The notes beneath the pieces are model-generated. The model was not told the origin of the DNA. It made no database searches and saw only the letters and a list, made by a program, of their open reading frames with translations. A stretch of 5,302 nucleotides of DNA from contig JBBRHH010000447.1 in NCBI GenBank assembly GCA_038222915.1, forward strand, positions 1-5,302, read 5' to 3'. This DNA is from JBBRHH01 sp038222915. GTDB lineage: Bacteria; Planctomycetota; Phycisphaerae; Tepidisphaerales; Tepidisphaeraceae. Positions 1-5,264 of this stretch are shown one piece after another (positions within the stretch are counted from its first letter, which is position 1; each line of letters begins with the position of its first letter). Made by a program: the position numbers and the translations under genes.

Positions 1-464
1 GCAAGCTCCGGCGTGAACACATCGCGCAGAATCTGCATGGTGGCGACAACCGAACCGCGTTTCTTCGCATCCAGTTTGGACAGCGCCTTGGCAAGGGCGG
101 TCTTGGCAACCTGCCGTGCCTCGCGCAACGCAATCTCGCCGGTCGCGGTGACCGACAACCGCACATGCCGGCGATCGTCGTCGCAGGTACGGCGCTGCAT
201 CAGCTTCTGCTCGACCAGGCCATCCACAAGACGGCTCATCGCCGGCAGCGAGAGACCAATGAAGTCCGCGACCGCCGACAGCGAACTGCCCGTTGTCGTG
301 CTGGTAAAGCAGAGCGCCCGAAACTGCGGGACGGTCAATCCCGACCGATGGCTTCGCATATGCTTGCGAATCACCCGCATGACCAGCGGAACGCTCTCCA
401 GCAGCTCCAACGCGCACGCATCGTTGGACACCGTTTTCTTTGTTGCATCAAGCAATAGTTGCAT
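1..464 (-). CDS. MarR-family transcriptional regulator (partial, C-terminus beyond window edge)
   Basis: An open frame reads leftward from the ATG at 464-462 to the window edge, giving 154 complete residues with no stop. Residues about 44-107 fit a MarR winged helix-turn-helix: LTVPQFRAL opens the DNA-binding domain, LSLPAMSRLVDGLVEQKL (71-88) is the recognition-helix region, and RRTCDDDRRHVRLSVTATGE (91-110) is the wing, with the DDRR signature typical of the family. Flanking helices (17-40 and about 111-150) would form the dimer interface. MarR proteins are dimeric cytoplasmic repressors that usually release DNA on binding small ligands or on oxidation; the ligand here is unknown. The start is chosen because the frame has no better ATG and a good promoter lies directly upstream; there is no convincing Shine-Dalgarno, which fits a leaderless message. 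It is divergent from the DUF1206 gene. Family assignment is secure; the effector and targets are not visible. Confidence 0.9.
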   Translation of the reverse strand, partial: MQLLLDATKKTVSNDACALELLESVPLVMRVIRKHMRSHRSGLTVPQFRALCFTSTTTGSSLSAVADFIGLSLPAMSRLVDGLVEQKLMQRRTCDDDRRHVRLSVTATGEIALREARQVAKTALAKALSKLDAKKRGSVVATMQILRDVFTPEL

Positions 465-475
465 ATGCGAACTAT
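455..475. promoter_or_regulatory. Candidate MarR operator (21-bp imperfect dyad)
   Basis: ATAGTT (455-460) and AACTAT (470-475) are perfect inverted arms around a 9-base centre, GCATATGCG, which itself contains the palindrome GCATATGC. The dyad covers the -10 box, the presumed transcription start and the start codon of the marR gene. Length and placement suit a MarR dimer repressing its own gene. A second, shorter dyad, TTGC-N5-GCAA, lies next to it at 443-455 within the marR coding sequence. Binding is inferred from position and symmetry. Confidence 0.45.
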
Positions 476-500
476 ATCGGTTCTCAATTGGGAGGGTCAA
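471..500 (-). promoter_or_regulatory. Sigma70-type promoter of the marR gene, apparently leaderless
   Basis: Read on the minus strand, TTGACC (500-495) matches the -35 consensus at 5 of 6 positions, and TATAGT (476-471) matches the -10 at 5 of 6, with an 18-bp spacer. The A of the marR ATG is at 464, the seventh base after the -10 box, which is where transcription would normally begin. The transcript would therefore start at or within a base or two of the start codon. The boxes are seen directly; promoter use is inferred. Confidence 0.6.
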
Positions 501-517
501 TCGGTAATATCTACGAT

Positions 518-524
518 AAAGGTG
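518..524 (+). promoter_or_regulatory. Ribosome binding site deciding the TTG start of the DUF1206 gene
   Basis: AAAGGTG lies 5 bases before an in-frame TTG at 530. The first in-frame ATG is at 644, inside the first membrane segment, so it cannot be the true start of an intact protein. A second in-frame TTG at 536 would have an 11-base spacer and is less likely. A purine-rich GGGAGGG at 490-496 has no suitably spaced in-frame ATG, GTG or TTG. Confidence 0.5.
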
Positions 525-529
525 ATTTA

Positions 530-1366
530 TTGAATTTGGCCACTGCGAATCAATACCCTGATCGTCATAGGGAATACTACCTACCGGCGTGGCTGCGCGT
601 CGTCGCCATCATCGGTTTCACGGCCCGCGGCATTATTTATTTGATGGTGGGGGGCCTTGCGCTGGGAGCAGCGTTGGGCGAACGCCAAAGCGCCCCCGGA
701 AGCAAACGCGTCATGCGCGAACTCGCGGCCTGGCCGCTCGGCAAAGTGTTATTGAGCCTTCTCTGCGTCGGCTGGGTGTTCTATGCCTTGTGGCGCGTCG
801 TTCAGTCGCTTGACGATGTCGACCGGTGCGGGAAAACCCTGAAAGGCTGGAGCACACGCGCCGGACAACTGATCAACGGCCTCGTGTCGCTGGGACTTGC
901 ATGGGGAGCGGTGGAAATGATGGCGGGTCGGCCGGAGAAGGGCGGCGGGGTACGGACATGGACAGCACGTGCTCTCAATGAACCCCTCGGGCGGTGGCTC
1001 GCGGCGGCGGCGGGGGTCGGTGTTCTCTTCTGGAGCGCGTTCAACGTGTCCAAGGCCTGGCGCGGAAGAATGGTCGACGAACTGGACGCGCGCAAGCTCA
1101 CGCCCCTATGGCATTGGCGCTTGCGCCTATTGGGCCGCGTCGGAGAAAGTACGCGGAGTCTCGTCTTTGCCGTAAGCGCAGTTTTTCTCTGCCTCGCCGC
1201 CCTCGATTTCAACGCGCGCGAAGCACGCGGATTGGGCGGTGCGTTAAACGCACTCGCGGCCGCTCCATACGGCCGCGCCGTTCTGGCGGCGGCCGGGGGA
1301 GGTCTGCTCGCATACGGCGCATACCAGATCGCCATCGCCCGCTACCGGCAAATCGGACGGCAATAG
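530..1366 (+). CDS. DUF1206 domain-containing integral membrane protein
   Basis: The 278-residue product (from TTG at 530) has the three-fold repeat typical of DUF1206 proteins, each unit giving two membrane helices. Unit 1 spans about 24-96 (GFTARGIIYLMVGGLAL, then WPLGKVLLSLLCVGWVFYALW). Unit 2 spans about 106-179 (STRAGQLINGLVSLGLAWG, then EPLGRWLAAAAGVGVLFWSAF). Unit 3 spans about 197-275 (ESTRSLVFAVSAVFLCLAAL, then APYGRAVLAAAGGGLLAYGAYQ). The P-x-G-R/K motif recurs before the second helix of each unit, and the third unit has the characteristic G-L-G-G-A-L-N-A-L run. Six inner-membrane helices are expected. The biochemical function of DUF1206 is not known to me. The gene is divergent from the marR gene and lies 71 bases upstream of the lipoprotein gene on the same strand, so co-transcription is plausible. 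Family assignment is strong; the exact start is less certain. Confidence 0.85.
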   Translation: MNLATANQYPDRHREYYLPAWLRVVAIIGFTARGIIYLMVGGLALGAALGERQSAPGSKRVMRELAAWPLGKVLLSLLCVGWVFYALWRVVQSLDDVDRCGKTLKGWSTRAGQLINGLVSLGLAWGAVEMMAGRPEKGGGVRTWTARALNEPLGRWLAAAAGVGVLFWSAFNVSKAWRGRMVDELDARKLTPLWHWRLRLLGRVGESTRSLVFAVSAVFLCLAALDFNAREARGLGGALNALAAAPYGRAVLAAAGGGLLAYGAYQIAIARYRQIGRQ

Positions 1367-1427
1367 TGGCATCCGCATTGCATATCTATCCTCCACCTAC
1401 TGGGGGTCGATTTTGTCAGCAAGAAGA

Positions 1428-1431
1428 GAGG
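1428..1431 (+). promoter_or_regulatory. Ribosome binding site of the lipoprotein gene
   Basis: GAGG, within the purine-rich AAGAAGAGAGG (1421-1431), sits 6 bases before the ATG at 1438. It favours this start over the in-frame ATG at 1471 (residue 12), which has no comparable site. Confidence 0.7.
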
Positions 1432-1437
1432 TTTTCC

Positions 1438-2388
1438 ATGACGGTCAAAATTTTATCGCGACATTTTGTGATGAAAGCGGCGGCGGGACTATTGCTCGCC
1501 GGCATTGTGGGTTGTGCCTCAGACCGCCCGAAGGACGTGCCGCCGACGGCCATGCTCAAGGCCGAGGGTGATCAGCGCGTCGTATACACAGCGCCGCGCG
1601 AAGGAACAGTCTGGGTCACCGAGCCCGGCTCAAATGAAATCGTTTATTCCGGGCCAGTCCACCAGGGCGATCGGGTCGTGCTCGATCCCGATCAGGGCAA
1701 GCTCATTGTGAACGACCACGTGGTGAGCGACAAAGGAATCACCCGCCACGATCACAGGATATTCTTCCTCGAAGGGTCGCCAGTGCCGTCGTCCACGCTC
1801 ACGCAGGATTCTTCCATTGCCCGGCCGCAGCAGGTATCGCCGCAGGCCATTGTGAAGGGCGAGGGAAAGGATCGCGTGGAGTTTACGCCCAGCACAGATG
1901 GCGCGATCTGGGTCGTTGATACGGACACCAACAACGTAATTTACGCCGGCCGCCTGATGCGCGGCGAAACGCTGGTCATCGATCCGACCGCAAAGCGCGA
2001 TCAGGAATTGACGGTAGCGGGACACTCCGCGATGTCCGGCGACTTGCCGCATAACAATCGCCGCGTGTTCTTTGAACAGGGTGCTACCGCTCCAGCACTG
2101 ATGTTGACCGGCGTCAGCGGCGCGCTGATTCCCGCGCAGATTCCCGCGACTGCGGATCTCCGCGCCGATGGAACCGGCCGGACCGATTTCACGGCCGACA
2201 ATGACGGCACGGTTTGGGCGGTGGACGTCACCACCGCGCGTCTCATCTATTCAGGCCGAATGGCCAAGGGCGATACAATGTCCCTCGACCCGGCCGGCGG
2301 CCACATCACGATGAACAATCGCCCGGCCTTCGACGGAAACCTCCCGGCGAACGATCGCTATCGGGTCTTCTTCCAGAAGGGGCAGTAG
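1438..2388 (+). CDS. Predicted lipoprotein with three tandem ~78-residue repeats, unknown function
   Basis: The 316-residue product begins with a lipoprotein signal: basic residues K4, R8 and K13, a hydrophobic stretch 14-25, and the lipobox IVGC with Cys26. The residue after Cys26 is Ala, not Asp, which under the enterobacterial rule would favour the outer membrane. The mature part is three copies of one unit at residues 36-113, 135-215 and 237-315. Each has G-[TA]-[VI]-W (W59, W158, W260), then a short run to I-Y (Y70, Y169, Y271), then G-[DE], then [LI]-D-P (82-84, 181-183, 283-285), and ends with R-[IV]-F-F (107-110, 209-212, 309-312) and a glycine. Linkers are rich in Pro, Ser, Thr and Ala. 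The pattern suggests three small beta-rich domains facing the periplasm or surface. I do not recognise the repeat family. The gene follows the DUF1206 gene and ends just before a terminator. Gene reality and lipidation are well supported; the role is unknown. Confidence 0.85.
   Translation: MTVKILSRHFVMKAAAGLLLAGIVGCASDRPKDVPPTAMLKAEGDQRVVYTAPREGTVWVTEPGSNEIVYSGPVHQGDRVVLDPDQGKLIVNDHVVSDKGITRHDHRIFFLEGSPVPSSTLTQDSSIARPQQVSPQAIVKGEGKDRVEFTPSTDGAIWVVDTDTNNVIYAGRLMRGETLVIDPTAKRDQELTVAGHSAMSGDLPHNNRRVFFEQGATAPALMLTGVSGALIPAQIPATADLRADGTGRTDFTADNDGTVWAVDVTTARLIYSGRMAKGDTMSLDPAGGHITMNNRPAFDGNLPANDRYRVFFQKGQ
1543..2382 (+). repeat. Three-fold protein-level tandem repeat inside the lipoprotein gene
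   Basis: Units lie at 1543-1776, 1840-2082 and 2146-2382, separated by linkers of about 63 bases. Similarity is clear in protein (the W, I-Y, G-[DE], D-P and R-x-F-F positions align with almost constant spacing: 51, 54 and 52 residues from the W to the last F). The DNA has diverged, so this is an old duplication and not a slippage-prone repeat. Confidence 0.8.
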
Positions 2389-2418
2389 TCGTAACCCTGA
2401 AAATTCGTCACGAGAAAC

Positions 2419-2448
2419 GGGCGAGCCATTTGAGCTCGCCCTTTCCTT
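2419..2448 (+). terminator. Rho-independent terminator after the lipoprotein gene
   Basis: GGGCGAGC (2419-2426) and GCTCGCCC (2434-2441) form a perfect 8-bp GC-rich stem around a 7-base loop, followed by TTTCCTT. It lies 30 bases after the lipoprotein stop codon and between two convergent genes. On the opposite strand the stem is followed by only GTTTCTC, so it may also slow transcription from the radical SAM gene, but less efficiently. Confidence 0.8.
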
Positions 2449-2471
2449 GACCACCGGGACCGAAGCAAGAA

Positions 2472-3542
2472 TTACCACAACCCCATCTGCCCATCCCCCG
2501 GCCTTCGAAACGCCTCCGCCGACAACGCCTTCCTCTCCCCACTCAACCCCGCCCGCTGACACGACATCTTGAACATCGCCTTCATCTGGTCGGCAAATAT
2601 CCCATCCCCGCGCATGCGTGATCCGAACTCCGAATCATTCAACTTCCCCCCGCGCAACGAGCGAATCCGGTTCAGCACCTTCTCCTTCCGATCCGGAAAA
2701 TGCTGCCCCAGCCAATCCGAAAACAAATCCTTCAACACAAAAGGCAACCGCAACGTCACAAACCCCGCCCCCGTCGCCCCGGCCTCCACCGCGGCCGCCA
2801 CAATCGCCGGCATCTCGTGATCCGTAAGCCCCGGAATCACCGGCGCAACCAGCACCCCAACCGGCACCCCCGCCGCCGACAGTTCCCGAATCGCCGCCAG
2901 CCGCTGCTTGGGCACGCTCGTCCGCGGCTCCATCACCCGCGTCAAATCCGCGTCCAGTGTCGTGATCGAAATATGCACCCCCACCGCATCATGCCGCGCC
3001 AACTCCGCGAGCAGATCGATGTCGCGCGTAATCAAATGGTTCTTCGTAATCATCGCAACCGGATTGCGAAACTCGGCCAACACTTCCAGGCAACCCCGCG
3101 TTAACTTCAACCGCCGCTCCACCGGCTGATAAGGATCCGTCACTCCGCTGAATCCCAGCACCCGAGGCCGCCAGCTCCGCGCCGACAGTTCCTTGCGCAA
3201 GAGCGCCGCCGCCTCCATCTTCACCAGAATCTTCGTCTCAAAATCCAGCCCCGCCGACATGTCCAGATATTCGTGGGTAGGGCGGGCGTAACAATAAATG
3301 CACCCGTGCTCGCACCCGCGATACGGATTCACCGACGCATCAAACCCCACGTCCGGCGAGTCGTTCGTCGCAATAATCGTCCGCGCCGGATCAATCAGGT
3401 ACTCCGTTCGCGGCCTTTCCACTTCCGCAAATTCTTCGTCCACCGGCAACTCTTCGAAATCCGTCAAAATGCGCAGCGGCTGAAATCGGCTCGTACGATT
3501 GAGCTGCGTTCCCCGGCCTTTTATAGGACGTTCTTCCGCCAT
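2472..3542 (-). CDS. PA0069-family radical SAM protein (SplB-like, COG1533 type)
   Basis: The 356-residue product carries a radical SAM cluster motif, CEHGCIYC, with Cys77, Cys81 and Cys84 set to bind a [4Fe-4S] cluster, in the family context NPYRGCEHGCIYCYARPTHE. Other family landmarks are the N-terminal KGRGTQLNRTSRF (8-20), GVTDPYQPVERR (133-144), ITKNHLITRD (165-174), PGLTDHE (237-243) and the C-terminal RMRGDGIFADQM (309-320). Such proteins cleave S-adenosylmethionine to a 5'-deoxyadenosyl radical. They are often annotated as spore photoproduct lyase-like or DNA repair photolyase, but their true substrate is not established. ATG at 3542 is preferred over an in-frame GTG at 3554 because AAGGA (3551-3547) precedes the ATG, although the spacer is only 4 bases. 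Full length, convergent with the lipoprotein gene and divergent from the surface-protein gene. Its coding strand is strongly G-rich. Confidence 0.92.
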   Translation of the reverse strand: MAEERPIKGRGTQLNRTSRFQPLRILTDFEELPVDEEFAEVERPRTEYLIDPARTIIATNDSPDVGFDASVNPYRGCEHGCIYCYARPTHEYLDMSAGLDFETKILVKMEAAALLRKELSARSWRPRVLGFSGVTDPYQPVERRLKLTRGCLEVLAEFRNPVAMITKNHLITRDIDLLAELARHDAVGVHISITTLDADLTRVMEPRTSVPKQRLAAIRELSAAGVPVGVLVAPVIPGLTDHEMPAIVAAAVEAGATGAGFVTLRLPFVLKDLFSDWLGQHFPDRKEKVLNRIRSLRGGKLNDSEFGSRMRGDGIFADQMKAMFKMSCQRAGLSGERKALSAEAFRRPGDGQMGLW

Positions 3543-3585
3543 AACTTCCTTCACCGATCAAATCTTACGCATCAGCACACGTCCC

Positions 3586-3612
3586 ATAATAATAGCCCCA
3601 ACACTTCACCAA
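3586..3612 (-). promoter_or_regulatory. Possible promoter of the radical SAM gene
   Basis: On the minus strand TTGGTG (3612-3607) is followed after 15 bases by TATTAT (3591-3586), one mismatch from the -10 consensus; an overlapping TATTAT lies at 3594-3589. The spacer is shorter than ideal. Transcription would begin near 3579, giving a leader of about 37 bases. The evidence is weak. Confidence 0.3.
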
Positions 3613-3629
3613 CAGATAAGCAATCTGTT
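3611..3629. promoter_or_regulatory. Perfect 7-bp dyad (AACAGAT-N5-ATCTGTT), candidate operator
   Basis: AACAGAT (3611-3617) and ATCTGTT (3623-3629) are exact inverted repeats around AAGCA. The site lies between two divergent genes and touches the possible -35 box of the radical SAM gene. It has no T-tract on either side that would make it a terminator. The size suits a dimeric regulator; no known operator consensus was recognised. Confidence 0.4.
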
Positions 3630-3814
3630 CGGTTTCGTTTAGAGGGAATAATACGCGCACAACGCCGTTCTAGACGCAGGGATTGTTCCAAACGCGCACT
3701 TTTACAGGCCCAAAAATTTGCGGACGCTGCGCCGTGGAGTATCCTTCCCCGTCCACCACTCCCGCGGTTTGGCCGTGCGGACCATGGTCAGTAAGAGGGA
3801 CTTTCCAAACTACC

Positions 3815-3819
3815 GGAGG
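3815..3819 (+). promoter_or_regulatory. Ribosome binding site of the surface-protein gene
   Basis: GGAGG lies 8 bases before the ATG at 3828, a strong canonical site that fixes this start. Confidence 0.8.
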
Positions 3820-3827
3820 CGAAAGAA

Positions 3828-5264
3828 ATGTTGTTCCCATCCTTCACCAGGCAGCGGAAAGGTCACGCGACCGCCCCCGCCAGGCCACGCGTTCATCCGA
3901 GCATCGTCAGCGCCATCGAAACACTCGAATGCCGCCAGCTCCTCAGCGCCCAGCTCACCGTCACCAATACCCAGAATGCCGACACGCCCAAAACCATCGA
4001 CTTTGGCGATGTGGCGCTCAACACCTTCAGCACCACCGAAACATTCACCCTCAGCAACCCCGGCGACGCCACTCTGCACGTTAGCGCCTTCACGCTGAAC
4101 GACCCCGCCGACGATCTCTTCGTCAAGGACGACAACGGCGACGATCTCGCCGCGCCGTTCACCGTTCCCGCCAACGGCACATTCCACATCAATATCGTTT
4201 TCGACCCCACGCCCGTCGGCTCGCGCTCGCAAACGCTCACCCTCGTCACCGATGGCTCCGATGCCGGTGACGACAGCGTCGTTCTTCACACCATGGGCAC
4301 CGGCGTCGCCCCCGCCACTCCGTCTGCCCCCACCGGCCTCTTCGCCAACGCCGTCGATTCCGGCCACATCCAGCTCGCCTGGCATGACAACGCCAACAAC
4401 GAAACCGGCTTCCACATCTATCAATCCACCAACCAGAACACCGGCTTCGCTCTTATCAAAACCGCCGCCGCCGGCACCCAAAGCTTCCTCGCCGGCGGCC
4501 TCTCGCCAGGCGTAACCTACTTCTACCGCGTCACCGCCTTCAACAACGGCGGCGATTCCGCCAATACCGCGGACTTCGACGTAACCCCAGCCTCCACCGA
4601 CAAGGCCGGCAATACGATCGCCAAAGCCAAAAACCTCGGCACCTTCGTTAACACCAAGAGCATCAGTGATTTCGTCGGCGACGCCGACACCAAGGATTTC
4701 TACAAAATCATCGTCACCAAGAAGGGCGTCCTGCATCTTCGCCTCAGCAATCTCTCCGGCGATGCCGACCTCGAATTCTTAAACGCCAAGGGCACGAAAA
4801 TCGGCTCTTCGGAAAACAGCGACACCACCGAAGAGCGCATCAACAAGGCTGTCATCCCCGGCACCTACTTCGCCGAAGTCGTCCAGGGCAACTCAGGCGT
4901 CAATGCCGCCTACACGTTCTCCGCCACCAACGACACCGTCGGCAACACCGTCAAGGCCGCCGCCAATCTCGGCACCTTCTCCAAGAAGCTCGTCCTGAGC
5001 GACTCCGTCGGCATCGGCGACGCCAGCGACTTCTACAAAATCGTTCTCAAAACCCGCCACGCACTCGCCCTCACCCTCAACGGCCTCACCGACGACAACG
5101 ACCTCGAGCTCCTCAACATCCACGGCAAAAACATCGGCTCCTCGGAAAACAGCGATGCCACCGCCGAATCCATCAAGAAAACCCTCGCCGCCGGCACCTA
5201 CTACATTCAGGTCACCCAGGGCAGCCCCGATTCCGGCAGCAACTACAAGCTGACCATCGCCTGA
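3828..5264 (+). CDS. Planctomycetal exported/surface protein: LEPR-XLL-like motif, ASH-like, FnIII and two PPC domains
   Basis: The 478-residue product opens with a basic stretch (R8-R21) and then SIVSAIETLECRQLLSA (25-41), a variant of the LEPR-XLL type motif found near the N-terminus of planctomycetal extracellular proteins. Residues about 52-160 resemble an ASH/choice-of-anchor D immunoglobulin-like domain (IDFGDVALNTFSTTETFTLSNPGDATL; later FTVPANGTFHINIVFDP and a closing MGTGV). Residues about 164-255 form a fibronectin type III domain (PSAPTGL, IQLAWHDNANNETGFHIYQS, GLSPGVTYFYRVTAFNNGG). Residues 258-367 and 368-478 are two bacterial pre-peptidase C-terminal (PPC) domains, each with D-F-Y-K-I, D-L-E-[FL]-L, IGSSENSD and GTY. 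No enzyme domain, dockerin, sortase signal or C-terminal membrane anchor is present, so a structural or binding role outside the cytoplasm is inferred. A standard hydrophobic signal peptide is not evident. The coding strand is strongly C-rich at third positions. Confidence 0.88.
   Translation: MLFPSFTRQRKGHATAPARPRVHPSIVSAIETLECRQLLSAQLTVTNTQNADTPKTIDFGDVALNTFSTTETFTLSNPGDATLHVSAFTLNDPADDLFVKDDNGDDLAAPFTVPANGTFHINIVFDPTPVGSRSQTLTLVTDGSDAGDDSVVLHTMGTGVAPATPSAPTGLFANAVDSGHIQLAWHDNANNETGFHIYQSTNQNTGFALIKTAAAGTQSFLAGGLSPGVTYFYRVTAFNNGGDSANTADFDVTPASTDKAGNTIAKAKNLGTFVNTKSISDFVGDADTKDFYKIIVTKKGVLHLRLSNLSGDADLEFLNAKGTKIGSSENSDTTEERINKAVIPGTYFAEVVQGNSGVNAAYTFSATNDTVGNTVKAAANLGTFSKKLVLSDSVGIGDASDFYKIVLKTRHALALTLNGLTDDNDLELLNIHGKNIGSSENSDATAESIKKTLAAGTYYIQVTQGSPDSGSNYKLTIA
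4599..5261 (+). repeat. Tandem PPC domain duplication
   Basis: Two units of about 330 bases (4599-4928 and 4929-5261) encode homologous PPC domains. Both open with G-N-T-[IV]-x-K-A-[KA]-[KA]-[NA] and LGTF and share DFYKI and IGSSENSD. The DNA shares the 14-base TCGGAAAACAGCGA in the second half of each unit. An internal duplication is clear; its age cannot be read from the window. Confidence 0.75.

Larger units (their letters stand above)
3543..3827. other. Divergent intergenic region
   Basis: These 285 bases separate the radical SAM gene from the surface-protein gene. I find the dyad at 3611-3629, a weak leftward promoter, a short palindrome GACCATGGTC at 3780-3789, and a rightward TAATAC at 3649-3654 without a good -35 partner. 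No RNA gene and no credible small coding frame with a ribosome binding site were found. The rightward leader could be over 150 bases long if transcription starts near 3661. Confidence 0.5.

Noticed and set aside
411..416. Cys17 of the MarR protein as an OhrR-type redox sensor
   Set aside because: The position is similar to the N-terminal sensing cysteine of OhrR, but the surrounding residues, including the partner tyrosines, do not fit, so peroxide sensing is not supported.
13..507. Rightward open frame of 164 codons over the marR region
   Set aside because: It is the antisense shadow of the minus-strand MarR gene, whose protein matches family motifs; the shadow is Arg/Ser-rich and matches nothing.
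1390..1414. Possible hairpin CTCCACC...GGGGGT between the DUF1206 and lipoprotein genes
   Set aside because: The pairing is short and irregular and is not followed by a proper T-tract, so I do not call a terminator or attenuator.
994..1437. Upstream extension of the lipoprotein frame
   Set aside because: The frame stays open through the DUF1206 gene, but the extension is low-complexity Arg/Gly-rich. The lipobox signal and ribosome binding site place the start at 1438.
1543..2382. Three-fold repeat considered as a DNA repeat array or CRISPR-like array
   Set aside because: The periodicity exists only in protein; the nucleotide sequences of the units have diverged and lie within one intact coding frame.
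3780..3789. GACCATGGTC palindrome upstream of the surface-protein gene
   Set aside because: A 10-bp palindrome is easily found by chance in GC-rich DNA, and it is not placed against a recognisable promoter.
3810..4736. Long leftward open frame of 308 codons opposite the surface-protein gene
   Set aside because: It is Gly/Val/Glu-rich antisense of a C-rich gene with no recognisable domain. The plus-strand frame has clear domains and a strong ribosome binding site.
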